The notes beneath the pieces were generated by a model. That model ran no database searches, was not told the origin of the DNA, and worked only from the letters and a program-made list of their open reading frames with translations. 64,000 bases of DNA from Clostridium tagluense (GTDB lineage Bacteria > Bacillota > Clostridia > Clostridiales > Clostridiaceae): NCBI RefSeq assembly GCF_003865095.1, contig NZ_BHYK01000004.1:19631-83630 (forward strand), in the 5' to 3' direction. The position numbers and the translations under genes were made by a program. Shown here in pieces: positions 36,668 to 44,716 of the stretch; the stretch's first letter is position 1, and each line of letters begins with the position of its first letter.

Positions 36668-37975
36668 TTAATAAAAAAGCTTTTCATATATCTGTTTCAA
36701 AAATTCTTCTTCACTTAGATTAGTAAAATCTTTCCTAATCTCAACTACTTTATCTTGTGATACTACTACAAATGTTCTTTTCACACTATCTGAATAGACC
36801 ACAATATTATTAGGTAGTTTAGTCCTCTCTTCCAATAAATTAGCACCAGAACGATTAAGTTTACTTAATAATCTATTTTCATAGAATTTAATTATTATAG
36901 AATAGTCACTCTGAAGCATTGTATAGCTTAAATAATTACTGTCGTTACCACCAGAATAGTCTACTCTTTGGGCTATTATACTTTTATCAAAATTAATATA
37001 AGGACTTTCATCATTATTTCCTACAAACCCAAAATCCTTAGTTGTTAAATTAAATTTATGGGTTGGCACATCATTTTGTAAAGTTTCACTACTAAAAAGA
37101 ATTGAACCAATGCCAAGTATTAAAACTAAATATATTGAGACTACTACACTGCCTATAGTTATACCCATATTAATGTTTTTTGAATGCTTTTTTTTATCAA
37201 TAAATTTTCGCACACAAATCATAATTATTATAGGAATGCATATTGTTATTATTATTAAGAAAGAAATATTAAATCCTGTAGTATCAAAAATTAACAGTTT
37301 TAAAAATATAAATAATATTATTAAGCCATAGCTATTTCTTAATATACTTTTTATCCTTACTTGCTTATAGTTACTATAATTCATGCCTTTATCCTTTTTT
37401 AACTTAGTCCTAACTTTTATGACCCAAATTAAAAAGCTAATAAATCCTCCACTATTTATAATTATAAGGGAAGACATTGTAACTATTGATAAGATGCCCA
37501 TATTAGATGCTAGTACAAAACCTCCATCTCCCACAAATAATTGGATATATAGATTGAAACTCAATAGAAGAGTTAAAAAAAACTGAATTCCCATATTATA
37601 TAATGAAGCTTTGAAAACTAATTTAAACTTTTCCTCTTCATCAGTATGAATAGAAATAGCTTCCTTATCCCCATGTGTATAAAATATTTGAGTTTTTACA
37701 TGCTCACATACATATGTCCATCCTGCCACCTCACAATATTCCCTATATTCTAGAGCTACATCACTATCTTTATGATCAAAAACAGAAACCCTATTAAGTA
37801 CGTCTACTGAATACTTTATTTTCTCTATTTCTGTTTTCTTAAACTTAAAAAAAACTCCTTTTATAGATTGTAATAACCATCCTTTTTCTGCCATTTCATC
37901 AAGATATTCTTCTACAGCAGAACATTCATAGGGTAAATACATAAATATTGTTGTCTTTGTATCCTTACTTCTCAT
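36668..37975 (-). CDS. DUF2812-domain membrane protein
   Basis: 435 residues. Residues 1-125 form a DUF2812 module (EYLDEMAEKGWLLQSIKGVF and WTYVCEHVKTQIFY), followed by four membrane helices (about 130-260), then an extracytoplasmic C-terminal part (about 300-435). Genes of this type are commonly paired with PadR regulators; here the PadR gene is 17 nt upstream on the same strand. Function is unknown. GGAGGTG precedes the ATG. Confidence 0.88.
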   Translation of the reverse strand: MRSKDTKTTIFMYLPYECSAVEEYLDEMAEKGWLLQSIKGVFFKFKKTEIEKIKYSVDVLNRVSVFDHKDSDVALEYREYCEVAGWTYVCEHVKTQIFYTHGDKEAISIHTDEEEKFKLVFKASLYNMGIQFFLTLLLSFNLYIQLFVGDGGFVLASNMGILSIVTMSSLIIINSGGFISFLIWVIKVRTKLKKDKGMNYSNYKQVRIKSILRNSYGLIILFIFLKLLIFDTTGFNISFLIIITICIPIIIMICVRKFIDKKKHSKNINMGITIGSVVVSIYLVLILGIGSILFSSETLQNDVPTHKFNLTTKDFGFVGNNDESPYINFDKSIIAQRVDYSGGNDSNYLSYTMLQSDYSIIIKFYENRLLSKLNRSGANLLEERTKLPNNIVVYSDSVKRTFVVVSQDKVVEIRKDFTNLSEEEFLKQIYEKLFY

Positions 37976-37992
37976 AATCTTACACCTCCACT

Positions 37993-38325
37993 CTATATTT
38001 TAAAATTCTCTTTATATCTCTCCATATACAATACTCCATCATTGGCCATAGTAATTAATCTTCTATACTCCTCTAGTAGTATTTCTTTTCCCTTATCAGT
38101 AATTATATAACTTCTTTTTCTGCCTTTCACTTCTGTTTCTATTATCATATCTTCCTTTTCAAACTTAGAAAGAAGCGCATATAACGTCCCAGGGCCAACC
38201 TTTACACGGCCTTTTGAAATTTCAATTACAGCCTCCATAATATCTACCCCGCACATTTCTTTGAGTAAGGACATTAATATATAATACATTGGTTCTGTTA
38301 AATTTTGAAATTGCTCTCTTGCCAT
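37993..38325 (-). CDS. PadR-family transcriptional regulator
   Basis: 110 residues: winged helix of PadR type (FQNLTEPMYYILMSLLKEMC, GRVKVGPGTLYALLSKFEKE, YIITDKGKEIL) with a short C-terminal helix for dimerisation. It is the first gene of a two-gene unit with the DUF2812 protein. The promoter is overlapped by inverted repeats (38341-38398), so it likely represses itself. AGAGGTG precedes the ATG. Confidence 0.93.
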   Translation of the reverse strand: MAREQFQNLTEPMYYILMSLLKEMCGVDIMEAVIEISKGRVKVGPGTLYALLSKFEKEDMIIETEVKGRKRSYIITDKGKEILLEEYRRLITMANDGVLYMERYKENFKI

Positions 38326-38340
38326 TTCTTATCACCTCTT

Positions 38341-38398
38341 CAATATCGAGTATCGATATATATAATCTCAGTATATTATCGACACTCGATATTGTCAA
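38341..38398 (-). promoter_or_regulatory. PadR promoter with operator-like inverted repeats
   Basis: Minus strand TTGACA (38393-38398), 17 nt, TATACT (38370-38375). The promoter is framed by CAATATCGAGT (38341-38351) and ACTCGATATTG (38384-38394), with further ATCGA half-sites inside. Confidence 0.75.
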
Positions 38399-38756
38399 TG
38401 TATTTTTCCATTTGTTTAAATTTTTATATCATTCACTAAAAAAAGAGATTTGCCACCTTTGGATTATTGGGTAATCAGCAAATTAAATTGGACTTCATAA
38501 AACCATTAGGTATTTTTGTTATGATAGATGGTATAATTATATTCAAGTTAAAGTTGGAAAATCAAGCAAAGTTATTAAAACTGCAAATATAAGTATTTTA
38601 TATTTTGCTAAGAGGTTTGTTGATGCAAGTTAGAAGCAATTTCTTTCTTTATCTCTTTCCTAAACACAATTCAGCTCACCACCTAAGCGGTTGGAGTATT
38701 CTTGTGAAATTTGATAAATCAAACTAACAATCTTGTTAGAACTAAAGGAGTTTACT
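38399..38756. other. intergenic region, nothing recognised
   Basis: It contains a short open stretch of about 40 codons ending near 38631 without a start codon, ribosome site or known match, and the upstream signals of the gene at 38757. I see no RNA motif. Confidence 0.4.
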
Positions 38757-39617
38757 ATGCGAATAATATCTGAAAACAACCTATGTACAAACAGACCATA
38801 TATAAATTTGAAGAAATTACCAATAAAAAGTTCATTGAGAGTTGGTGAAATTACTGGAGCTGGTTTTAAAAGTACTTATATAATAAATCAAGATACACAA
38901 AACTTATCTACTAATGAGAATTACACTATAGAATTTAGTAACGGAATTGAGAAAATAACACTTGATACGGCACTATTGAATGAAAGATTATTAGTTGAAG
39001 TCAATTATTTATCTAAAACTAGTAATAAATCTACTAAATTCAAGATTTACCTTGTTTTAGATTGTATAAAATACGCCTTACCATTTAGTTCATTTGAAGA
39101 TATTTATGATAATTGTATGAATATCTTAGCTAGAGAACTCCATGGAAAAGAAGAATTAACTTACATAAAAGAAAGTTTTAAAAGTTTAGAAAATGATGAA
39201 ATCTCAGTAAATGTAGAGTTAAATTTAGAAAGATTAAAAGAATTTAAAGATAGGGTGAATTACAAAAGAAATATTGATTATTTTGTTGTAAATAACATTT
39301 CTTCAACTACTTCAAAGTATGATATAAACACTAAACCTAAAAAAATACTAGCAAGTAATATTTTAAAAGTTCTAAGATATGACTATGCTACAAGACTTTA
39401 TAGAATAGTCGAGCCCATTGATAACATGACTAAAATAAAATTATACGAAACCGACATTATTTGTGACCTGGGTGAACTTAATTTCCCTACTGTTAGCATC
39501 TACACCGAGTATGGACTTGGAAAATTATTAGATGTTAAAAATAATGTTATCCCAAATACTAATTCATTACCATTATTTGCTAATATACTAGACCTTGGAC
39601 TCGAAGTTTTAAACTAG
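38757..39617 (+). CDS. protein of unknown function (286 residues)
   Basis: AAGGAG lies 6 nt before the ATG at 38757, so the earlier in-frame start at 38733 is not used. The product is soluble, without signal peptide or membrane helix. Two beta-rich parts flank a helical centre (about 130-180, LKEFKDRVNYKRN). I recognise no family or catalytic motif. It is a single gene with its own terminator, between the PadR unit and an ABC-F gene on the opposite strand. Confidence 0.75.
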   Translation: MRIISENNLCTNRPYINLKKLPIKSSLRVGEITGAGFKSTYIINQDTQNLSTNENYTIEFSNGIEKITLDTALLNERLLVEVNYLSKTSNKSTKFKIYLVLDCIKYALPFSSFEDIYDNCMNILARELHGKEELTYIKESFKSLENDEISVNVELNLERLKEFKDRVNYKRNIDYFVVNNISSTTSKYDINTKPKKILASNILKVLRYDYATRLYRIVEPIDNMTKIKLYETDIICDLGELNFPTVSIYTEYGLGKLLDVKNNVIPNTNSLPLFANILDLGLEVLN

Positions 39618-39627
39618 AAATACTATA

Positions 39628-39662
39628 AAAAAAGAGCTAGAAATTATTCTAGCTCTTTTTTG
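39628..39662. terminator. terminator between convergent genes
   Basis: AAAAGAGCTAGAA, loop ATTA, TTCTAGCTCTTTTTT; A and T tracts on both sides make it usable by both genes. Confidence 0.9.
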
Positions 39663-39669
39663 GGGCAAA

Positions 39670-41226
39670 TTATACTATTTTAGTTGTCCACTCTTCACAG
39701 TCCCATACATCTGTTACTATATCTTGATAAAAGTCTGGCTCATGGCAAACTATAAGTATACTTCCTGTATATTCTTTTAGGGCCCTCTTTAACTCATCTT
39801 TAGCATCTACATCTAAATGATTGGTAGGCTCATCTAGGATTAATATATTAGTTTCCCTGTTTAGGAGTTTCGCAAGTCTTACCTTTGCTTGTTCTCCACC
39901 ACTAAGCACCGTAACTTTACTCTCAATATGTTTTGTAGTAAGTCCACATTTAGCAAGTGCAGATCTTACCTCACCTTGAGTAAGGCTAGGGAATTCTTGC
40001 CAAAATTCTTCAATACAATTATTGCGGTTGACGCCCTTTATTTCTTGCTCATAGTATCCTATATACTGATAATCTCCTAAGTTTGTATGACCCGAAAGAG
40101 CTTTTATATCACCCATAAGACTTTTTAGTAAAGTTGTTTTTCCAACACCATTAGCACCAGTTAAAGCAATCTTTTGTCCTCTTTCCATATATAAATCTAA
40201 TGGCTTAGATAACGGGCTATCATATCCAGTAACTAAATCTACAGTTTTAAATATTATTTTCCCTGAAGCTCTTGCAGATTTAAAATTAAATTGTGGCTTT
40301 GGTTTATCTTTTGTAACTTCTATTCTATCAATTTTATCCAATTTCTTTTGCCTTGATTTTGCCATTCCACTAGTAGAAGCTCTTGCTTTATTTTTAGCAA
40401 CAAAAACCTCTAGTCTAGTAATTTCCTTTTGCTGTCTTTCATAATCAGCTTCCATTTGTAGCCTTTTTGCCTCATGAATTCTCAAAAATTCTTCATAAGA
40501 ACCTATATATCTAGTTAACTTTTTATTTTCCACATGATATATTATATTAATTGCACCTTTTAGGAATTCAATATCATGGGATATTAGGATAAATGCACTT
40601 TCATAATTTTGAAGATATCTCTTAAGCCACTCCACATGTTGCTCATCCAAAAAGTTAGTAGGCTCATCAAGAAGCAAAACATCTGGAGCTTCTAATAAAA
40701 GTTTTACAAGAAGAACTTTCGTCCTTTGTCCTCCACTTAAATCTGCAACATCATTTTCAAGACCAACATCTTTAAGTCCAATTCCTGCAGCTACCTCATC
40801 TATTTTAGAATCAATAGCATAGAATCCATTATTGTCCAATTGATCTTGAATTGTTCCCATTCTATCTAGTAATTTTTCTAGCTCCTCTGGAGATGCATCT
40901 CCCATCTTGTCTGTTACATCCATCATTTCCTCTTCTAAGTCAAAAAGATATTTAAAGGCCTCCCTTAAAACTTCTCGAATAGTTTTTCCTTTTTGCAAAA
41001 CAGTATGCTGATCCATATATCCAACTCTTACGCTACTTGACCATTGAACTTCCCCTTCATCTGGCATAAGCTTACCCGTAATAATGTTCATAAAGGTTGA
41101 TTTACCTTCTCCGTTAGCACCTATAAGCGCTATGTGTTCGCCTTTAAGTAATCTAAAAGATACATCTTCAAATATTGATCTGTCACCAAAGCCATGGCTC
41201 ATATTTTTTACTACTAATCTACTCAT
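39670..41226 (-). CDS. ABC-F family ATPase
   Basis: 518 residues with two ATPase domains and no membrane part. Walker A GANGEGKST and GANGVGKTT, signatures LSGGQRTKV and LSGGEQAKV, Walker B LLLDEPTNFLD and ILDEPTNHLD, with the charged linker helix between (about 235-300, RLQMEADYERQQKEITRLE). ABC-F proteins act on ribosomes, either rescuing stalled translation or giving resistance to ribosome-targeting antibiotics. Length and layout resemble Bacillus YfmM. The specific role is not decided by sequence. Confidence 0.92.
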   Translation of the reverse strand: MSRLVVKNMSHGFGDRSIFEDVSFRLLKGEHIALIGANGEGKSTFMNIITGKLMPDEGEVQWSSSVRVGYMDQHTVLQKGKTIREVLREAFKYLFDLEEEMMDVTDKMGDASPEELEKLLDRMGTIQDQLDNNGFYAIDSKIDEVAAGIGLKDVGLENDVADLSGGQRTKVLLVKLLLEAPDVLLLDEPTNFLDEQHVEWLKRYLQNYESAFILISHDIEFLKGAINIIYHVENKKLTRYIGSYEEFLRIHEAKRLQMEADYERQQKEITRLEVFVAKNKARASTSGMAKSRQKKLDKIDRIEVTKDKPKPQFNFKSARASGKIIFKTVDLVTGYDSPLSKPLDLYMERGQKIALTGANGVGKTTLLKSLMGDIKALSGHTNLGDYQYIGYYEQEIKGVNRNNCIEEFWQEFPSLTQGEVRSALAKCGLTTKHIESKVTVLSGGEQAKVRLAKLLNRETNILILDEPTNHLDVDAKDELKRALKEYTGSILIVCHEPDFYQDIVTDVWDCEEWTTKIV

Positions 41227-41596
41227 TTGTTTTTCTCCTTAATATAGTGTAATTTTTTATATTTGTAATTTTTTATATTTTAAAAGTATTTCTACTCATA
41301 CACTTATTTGTTTTTAATAACTGGACATTGTATACGGATTCCCACTCAAAGAAAATCCCTCCAATTTTTATCTAAATACCCTTAATCCAAGTGTGCATTT
41401 AAAAATGGCACATATATTAGTGTAATTTATAACTGCACTTTTGTCAAAAGAATTTTATGGATTTTATATTAGAAGTTAATTCAATGTGGTATACTACTAT
41501 AGATAAATAACTTGATATTTTCAATTAAAAATTGTTTTATTACCCTAAACATATAGATAGTGTTAACGCTATCTAACAATACAGGAGGAATTTAAA
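41227..41596. other. divergent intergenic region ABC-F gene/RlmI gene
   Basis: 370 nt. A 16-bp tandem duplication GTAATTTTTTATATTT occupies 41248-41279, and a 20-bp near palindrome lies at 41555-41574. The promoters of both genes must be here, but none is clear enough to call. No small ORF with a good ribosome site was seen. Confidence 0.45.
41555..41574. promoter_or_regulatory. 20-bp near palindrome before the RlmI-like gene
   Basis: AGATAGTGTTAACGCTATCT has one mismatched pair and stands 7 nt before the AGGAGG site. It may be an operator or an mRNA hairpin. Confidence 0.4.
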
Positions 41597-42772
41597 ATGA
41601 GTTGTAAATTTTACTTATATAGAGGTAAAGGCAGAAATGCAGAAAATGGTCACCTTTGGATATATGCCAACGAAATCGAAAATGTTGATGGTGAATATGA
41701 AAATGGAGATATAGTTGAAGCATATAATTTTAGAGGAGAGTTTATTGGAAAAGGATTCATAAACGACGTTTCTAAAATTGCCATAAGAATAATGACCAGA
41801 GATATTAACGAACAAATAAATGAAGAGTTTTTCAGAAAAAGACTTCGGGCTGCTTGGACATATAGAAAAACAGTTATAGATACTTCTAGTTGTAGATTCC
41901 TATTTGGAGAAGCAGATTTTGTGCCTGGAATGATTATAGATAAATATGAAGACTATTATGTTATTCAATCTTTAGCACTAGGTATAGATAAATATAAAGA
42001 TATAATTGTTAAGCTACTAACAGATGAATACAATGCAAAAGGCGTATATGAAAGAAGTGACGCTAGAGTCCGCGAACTTGAAGGGATGGATCAAACAAAA
42101 GGCTTTTTAACAGAGCCCTTCGATACTAATTTAGAAATTATTGAAAACGGTGTTAAATATCACGTTGACATTGAAAATGGTCAAAAGACTGGATTTTTCC
42201 TAGACCAAAAAGAAAACAGAGCAGCTATCCAGAGATTATGCAAGGATGCTGATGTTTTAGATTGTTTTACTCACACAGGTTCTTTTGCGCTTAATGCAGG
42301 TATAGCTGGTGCTAAAAGTGTACTTGGAGTAGATATTTCTGACTATGCAGTAGAATGCTCTAGAAAAAATGCAGAGCTTAACGGACTTTCAGATATAGTT
42401 AAATTCGAATCTCATAATGCCTTTGACGTGCTACGCGAATGGTCAAGAGAAGGAAGACAATATGATGTAGTAATACTAGATCCACCTGCATTTACAAAGT
42501 CACGTTCTACTATAGACGGTGCTACAAGAGGATATAAAGAAATAAACCTACGTGGTATTAAATTGGTTAAAACCGGCGGCTATTTTGTAACTTGCTCTTG
42601 CTCTCATTTTATGTACCCTGATTTATTTAGAGATACCATAGCTGAAGCGGCTTTAGATGCTAATCGAACTCTTAGACAAGTAGAGTTTAGAACACAAGCA
42701 GCAGATCATCCAATACTATGGAATTCTGATGAATCTTACTACTTGAAATTTTATATATTCCAGGTGGTTTAA
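41597..42772 (+). CDS. RlmI-like SAM-dependent rRNA methyltransferase
   Basis: 391 residues: N-terminal PUA domain (about 1-75, GHLWIYANEIENVDG), then an EEHEE region and a Rossmann methyltransferase (DCFTHTGSFALNAG, GVDISDYAVE, ILDPPAFTKSR, and the CSCSHFM cysteines). RlmI makes m5C1962 in 23S rRNA; this is the closest known member. AGGAGG precedes the ATG. Single gene, immediately followed by the palindromic repeat copy B. Confidence 0.9.
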   Translation: MSCKFYLYRGKGRNAENGHLWIYANEIENVDGEYENGDIVEAYNFRGEFIGKGFINDVSKIAIRIMTRDINEQINEEFFRKRLRAAWTYRKTVIDTSSCRFLFGEADFVPGMIIDKYEDYYVIQSLALGIDKYKDIIVKLLTDEYNAKGVYERSDARVRELEGMDQTKGFLTEPFDTNLEIIENGVKYHVDIENGQKTGFFLDQKENRAAIQRLCKDADVLDCFTHTGSFALNAGIAGAKSVLGVDISDYAVECSRKNAELNGLSDIVKFESHNAFDVLREWSREGRQYDVVILDPPAFTKSRSTIDGATRGYKEINLRGIKLVKTGGYFVTCSCSHFMYPDLFRDTIAEAALDANRTLRQVEFRTQAADHPILWNSDESYYLKFYIFQVV

Positions 42773-42776
42773 AACG

Positions 42777-42855
42777 GAAAAGGTATATATTACTACAATT
42801 GCCTTCACGTCGCTAAGTAATTCTAAAATTCATTTTACGTAATATATACCTTTTC
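42777..42855. repeat. palindromic repeat, copy B
   Basis: Perfect 17-bp arms GAAAAGGTATATATTAC (42777-42793) and GTAATATATACCTTTTC (42839-42855), with a loop that contains TACAATTG, TCACGTCGCTAAGTAATTCT and TTTAC. It starts 4 nt after the RlmI-like stop codon, between convergent genes, and probably terminates transcription. Confidence 0.8.
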
Positions 42856-42958
42856 ATAATGTCACAACATGGAAAGCTATAATCTATTATTATAGTGTTT
42901 TATCAAAAATGAGCTATCTAAAAATAGTAATTACTTCTATTTTCAGATAGCCATTTTC

Positions 42959-43663
42959 TTAAACTATAATCCCATTCTTATATTCTGGAACCTTATCTAT
43001 AATGTCTTTCCTACAGCAGTATTCCAAATCTGCCTCAAGTCCTAGCTCTGTAATTCTTTTGTAGTGACTTGCATATTTTATAAAGCTATGAATATCTTCA
43101 TTGTTTTTATAAATATAGTGAGAAGTTACAGCAATGTCTGTTAGCTCTGCTTGTACCAAGCTTAATACGCAATCTATTATGTACCCACTACATAAAAAAT
43201 CATCTATAGAAAATTCACCATCAGTTCCAGCATTGACTATTACTACATCTTTGTTTAATTCTACTATTCTTTTTGCAGTAGCCTTAGCGTTTAACATTGC
43301 ACCTATTAGAATGTTGCTGGCACCCACGCAGCCCTTTATAGCTTTAGTGCCATTAGTTGTAGTCATAACAAGAGTCTTGCCTTCTATAGTCTTTCTGGTA
43401 TATTCTAATGGAGAATTAGAATAGTGAAATCCCTCTATTTTCAATGCCTTTCTCTCTCCGCCAAGCATAAACTCCTCTTTGCTATTTCTCACAATGCCCG
43501 CGGCATCCTCCACTGTTAAAACAGGAACAACTCCTGTGCATCCATTATTCATTGCAGTAGTTATTACACTAGTAGCCCTAAGCATATCTATTACTACCAC
43601 TGTTTTGTTTGCTATTTTTTCTTTTTTTATATCATCAGCAGAAACTATTATATCTATTCTCAT
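42959..43663 (-). CDS. comB: 2-phosphosulfolactate phosphatase family protein ComB
   Basis: 234 residues with the ComB pattern: [23 protein letters not shown] (in [13 protein letters not shown]) and [20 protein letters not shown]. ComB hydrolyses 2-phosphosulfolactate in coenzyme M synthesis in archaea; bacterial homologues without that pathway have unproven substrates. No other coM genes are in the window. Single gene on the minus strand. Confidence 0.88.
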   Translation of the reverse strand: MRIDIIVSADDIKKEKIANKTVVVIDMLRATSVITTAMNNGCTGVVPVLTVEDAAGIVRNSKEEFMLGGERKALKIEGFHYSNSPLEYTRKTIEGKTLVMTTTNGTKAIKGCVGASNILIGAMLNAKATAKRIVELNKDVVIVNAGTDGEFSIDDFLCSGYIIDCVLSLVQAELTDIAVTSHYIYKNNEDIHSFIKYASHYKRITELGLEADLEYCCRKDIIDKVPEYKNGIIV

Positions 43664-43877
43664 ATCCTTCGCTCCCCTTTAATAATTTTTTTTGTCTTAT
43701 GTCACGCACATATAATTATAGTACATATTTCTATTTTATATAATAGTCTAGGATGAAGTAACCCTAGACAGTTTCATTTCAATATGTGCTATTGCGAATA
43801 AATGACCTTATCCCTTTTAAATTTAGGGATAAAGCCATTTAATCTTTTTTATTATTTTACTGTTTGTTTGATAGGAG

Positions 43878-44408
43878 TCAGTTCAAATTTTCAACTTCTT
43901 TTTGTGCAATCCTATTATTTCTAGCAGCGATAACACCTAATTCATTTTGGAAGTTATGTAAACTAGATTCTTTATATTTAGGCTCTATATTTTCACGGTT
44001 CTTTATTGCTGCTTTTACATAGCCCTTTACATAGGCTAGTACTTGCTTTTTTATTGATTCAAAATCACTATTTATAATTTTATTTTGTGACTCTGGTATC
44101 TTAGAATATTCAGGTATCTCCAAGTCTTTATAATCATTCACTATCAGTATGTACCTATAGTCTAACCCCGCTTTAGGCTTGTCCTTCGATGGCACAGAAT
44201 ATCCTATGATTCCAAATTTTCTTATTGGTTCAATGTGGCTTCTTAAAGGAACCAGTAAATTATTATTTTCATACTCTAATTTCAAAAAAAAGTAACTTCT
44301 TTTACTCTGTTTTTCTATACTTAATGGATCTAACATTTTGATAAAATGTTTGTTATCAATAAAGTATTGCTTTTTTATAAAAACACAACTAATATCCCCG
44401 TTAGCCAT
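43878..44408 (-). CDS. type III toxin-antitoxin toxin (ToxN/AbiQ/CptN/TenpN-like endoribonuclease)
   Basis: 176 residues. The N-terminal half alternates short strands with RSYFFLKLEYENNNLLVPLR and a later GLDYRYILIVNDYKDL, the pattern of ToxN-superfamily RNases in which a small beta-barrel is followed by a long C-terminal helix pair (about 115-170). The call rests mainly on context: on the same strand upstream lie a terminator and two tandem 47/48-nt repeats behind a promoter, the exact layout of type III systems. Such toxins cut mRNA and are held inactive by the repeat RNA; some give phage defence. The subfamily, TenpN or CptN, is inference. AAAGGA lies 12 nt before the ATG. Confidence 0.75.
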   Translation of the reverse strand: MANGDISCVFIKKQYFIDNKHFIKMLDPLSIEKQSKRSYFFLKLEYENNNLLVPLRSHIEPIRKFGIIGYSVPSKDKPKAGLDYRYILIVNDYKDLEIPEYSKIPESQNKIINSDFESIKKQVLAYVKGYVKAAIKNRENIEPKYKESSLHNFQNELGVIAARNNRIAQKEVENLN

Positions 44409-44436
44409 ACAATATCAATATCCTTTCATATAACAT

Positions 44437-44465
44437 AAAAGGAACATCACGAAGATGTTCCTTTT
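44437..44465 (-). terminator. terminator between antitoxin RNA repeats and toxin gene
   Basis: Minus strand: AAAAGGAACATC, loop TTCGT, GATGTTCCTTTT, then ATGTTAT. In type III systems such a terminator limits read-through into the toxin gene. Confidence 0.85.
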
Positions 44466-44577
44466 CAATTCAATTTCTTCGGTTTTTTGTAGACAGGCTC
44501 TTCCGATAAACGCCTCACAATTTCTTCGGTTTTTTGTTAGACAGGCTCTTCCGATAAACGCCTCACAATTTATTCTA
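44466..44577 (-). ncRNA. putative type III antitoxin RNA with two 47/48-nt tandem repeats
   Basis: Minus strand carries two copies, 44518-44565 (48 nt) and 44471-44517 (47 nt), that differ only by one missing base in the TCTAACA/TCTACA part; a 7-nt third start remains at 44566-44572. Each repeat can fold as an H-type pseudoknot: AGGC pairs with GCCT, and TCGG, placed between them, pairs with CCGA after an A-rich loop. Repeat length fits CptI-like antitoxins. The 5' end is inferred from the promoter at 44585-44613. Confidence 0.75.
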
Positions 44578-44584
44578 TATTACT

Positions 44585-44613
44585 AGTATACTCTGTTACT
44601 TTGAAAAAATCAA
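44585..44613 (-). promoter_or_regulatory. promoter of the type III toxin-antitoxin locus
   Basis: Minus strand TTGATT (44608-44613), 17 nt, TATACT (44585-44590), about 20 nt before the first repeat. Confidence 0.75.
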
Positions 44614-44647
44614 CCTTATAAAAATATTTTTATAAAGTTAATAATAG

Positions 44648-44711
44648 ATATTTTTTCTTAAAGGATGCTAGCAATATTCACTTGACCTTATAGCATACTC
44701 TAAGAAAAAAA
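44648..44711 (-). terminator. terminator after the PucR-like gene
   Basis: Long imperfect stem TATTTTTTCTTA(AAGGATGCTA) with (TAGCATACTC)TAAGAAAAAAATA. It separates the toxin-antitoxin locus from the upstream operon. Confidence 0.7.
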
Positions 44712-44716
44712 TATAC

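Noticed and set aside
38490-38635. Transposase or gene remnant
   Set aside because: An open stretch of about 40 codons has no start, no ribosome site and no motif that I can match.
44471-44572. CRISPR array
   Set aside because: The two repeats are directly adjacent without spacers and there are no cas genes; the layout fits a type III antitoxin RNA instead.
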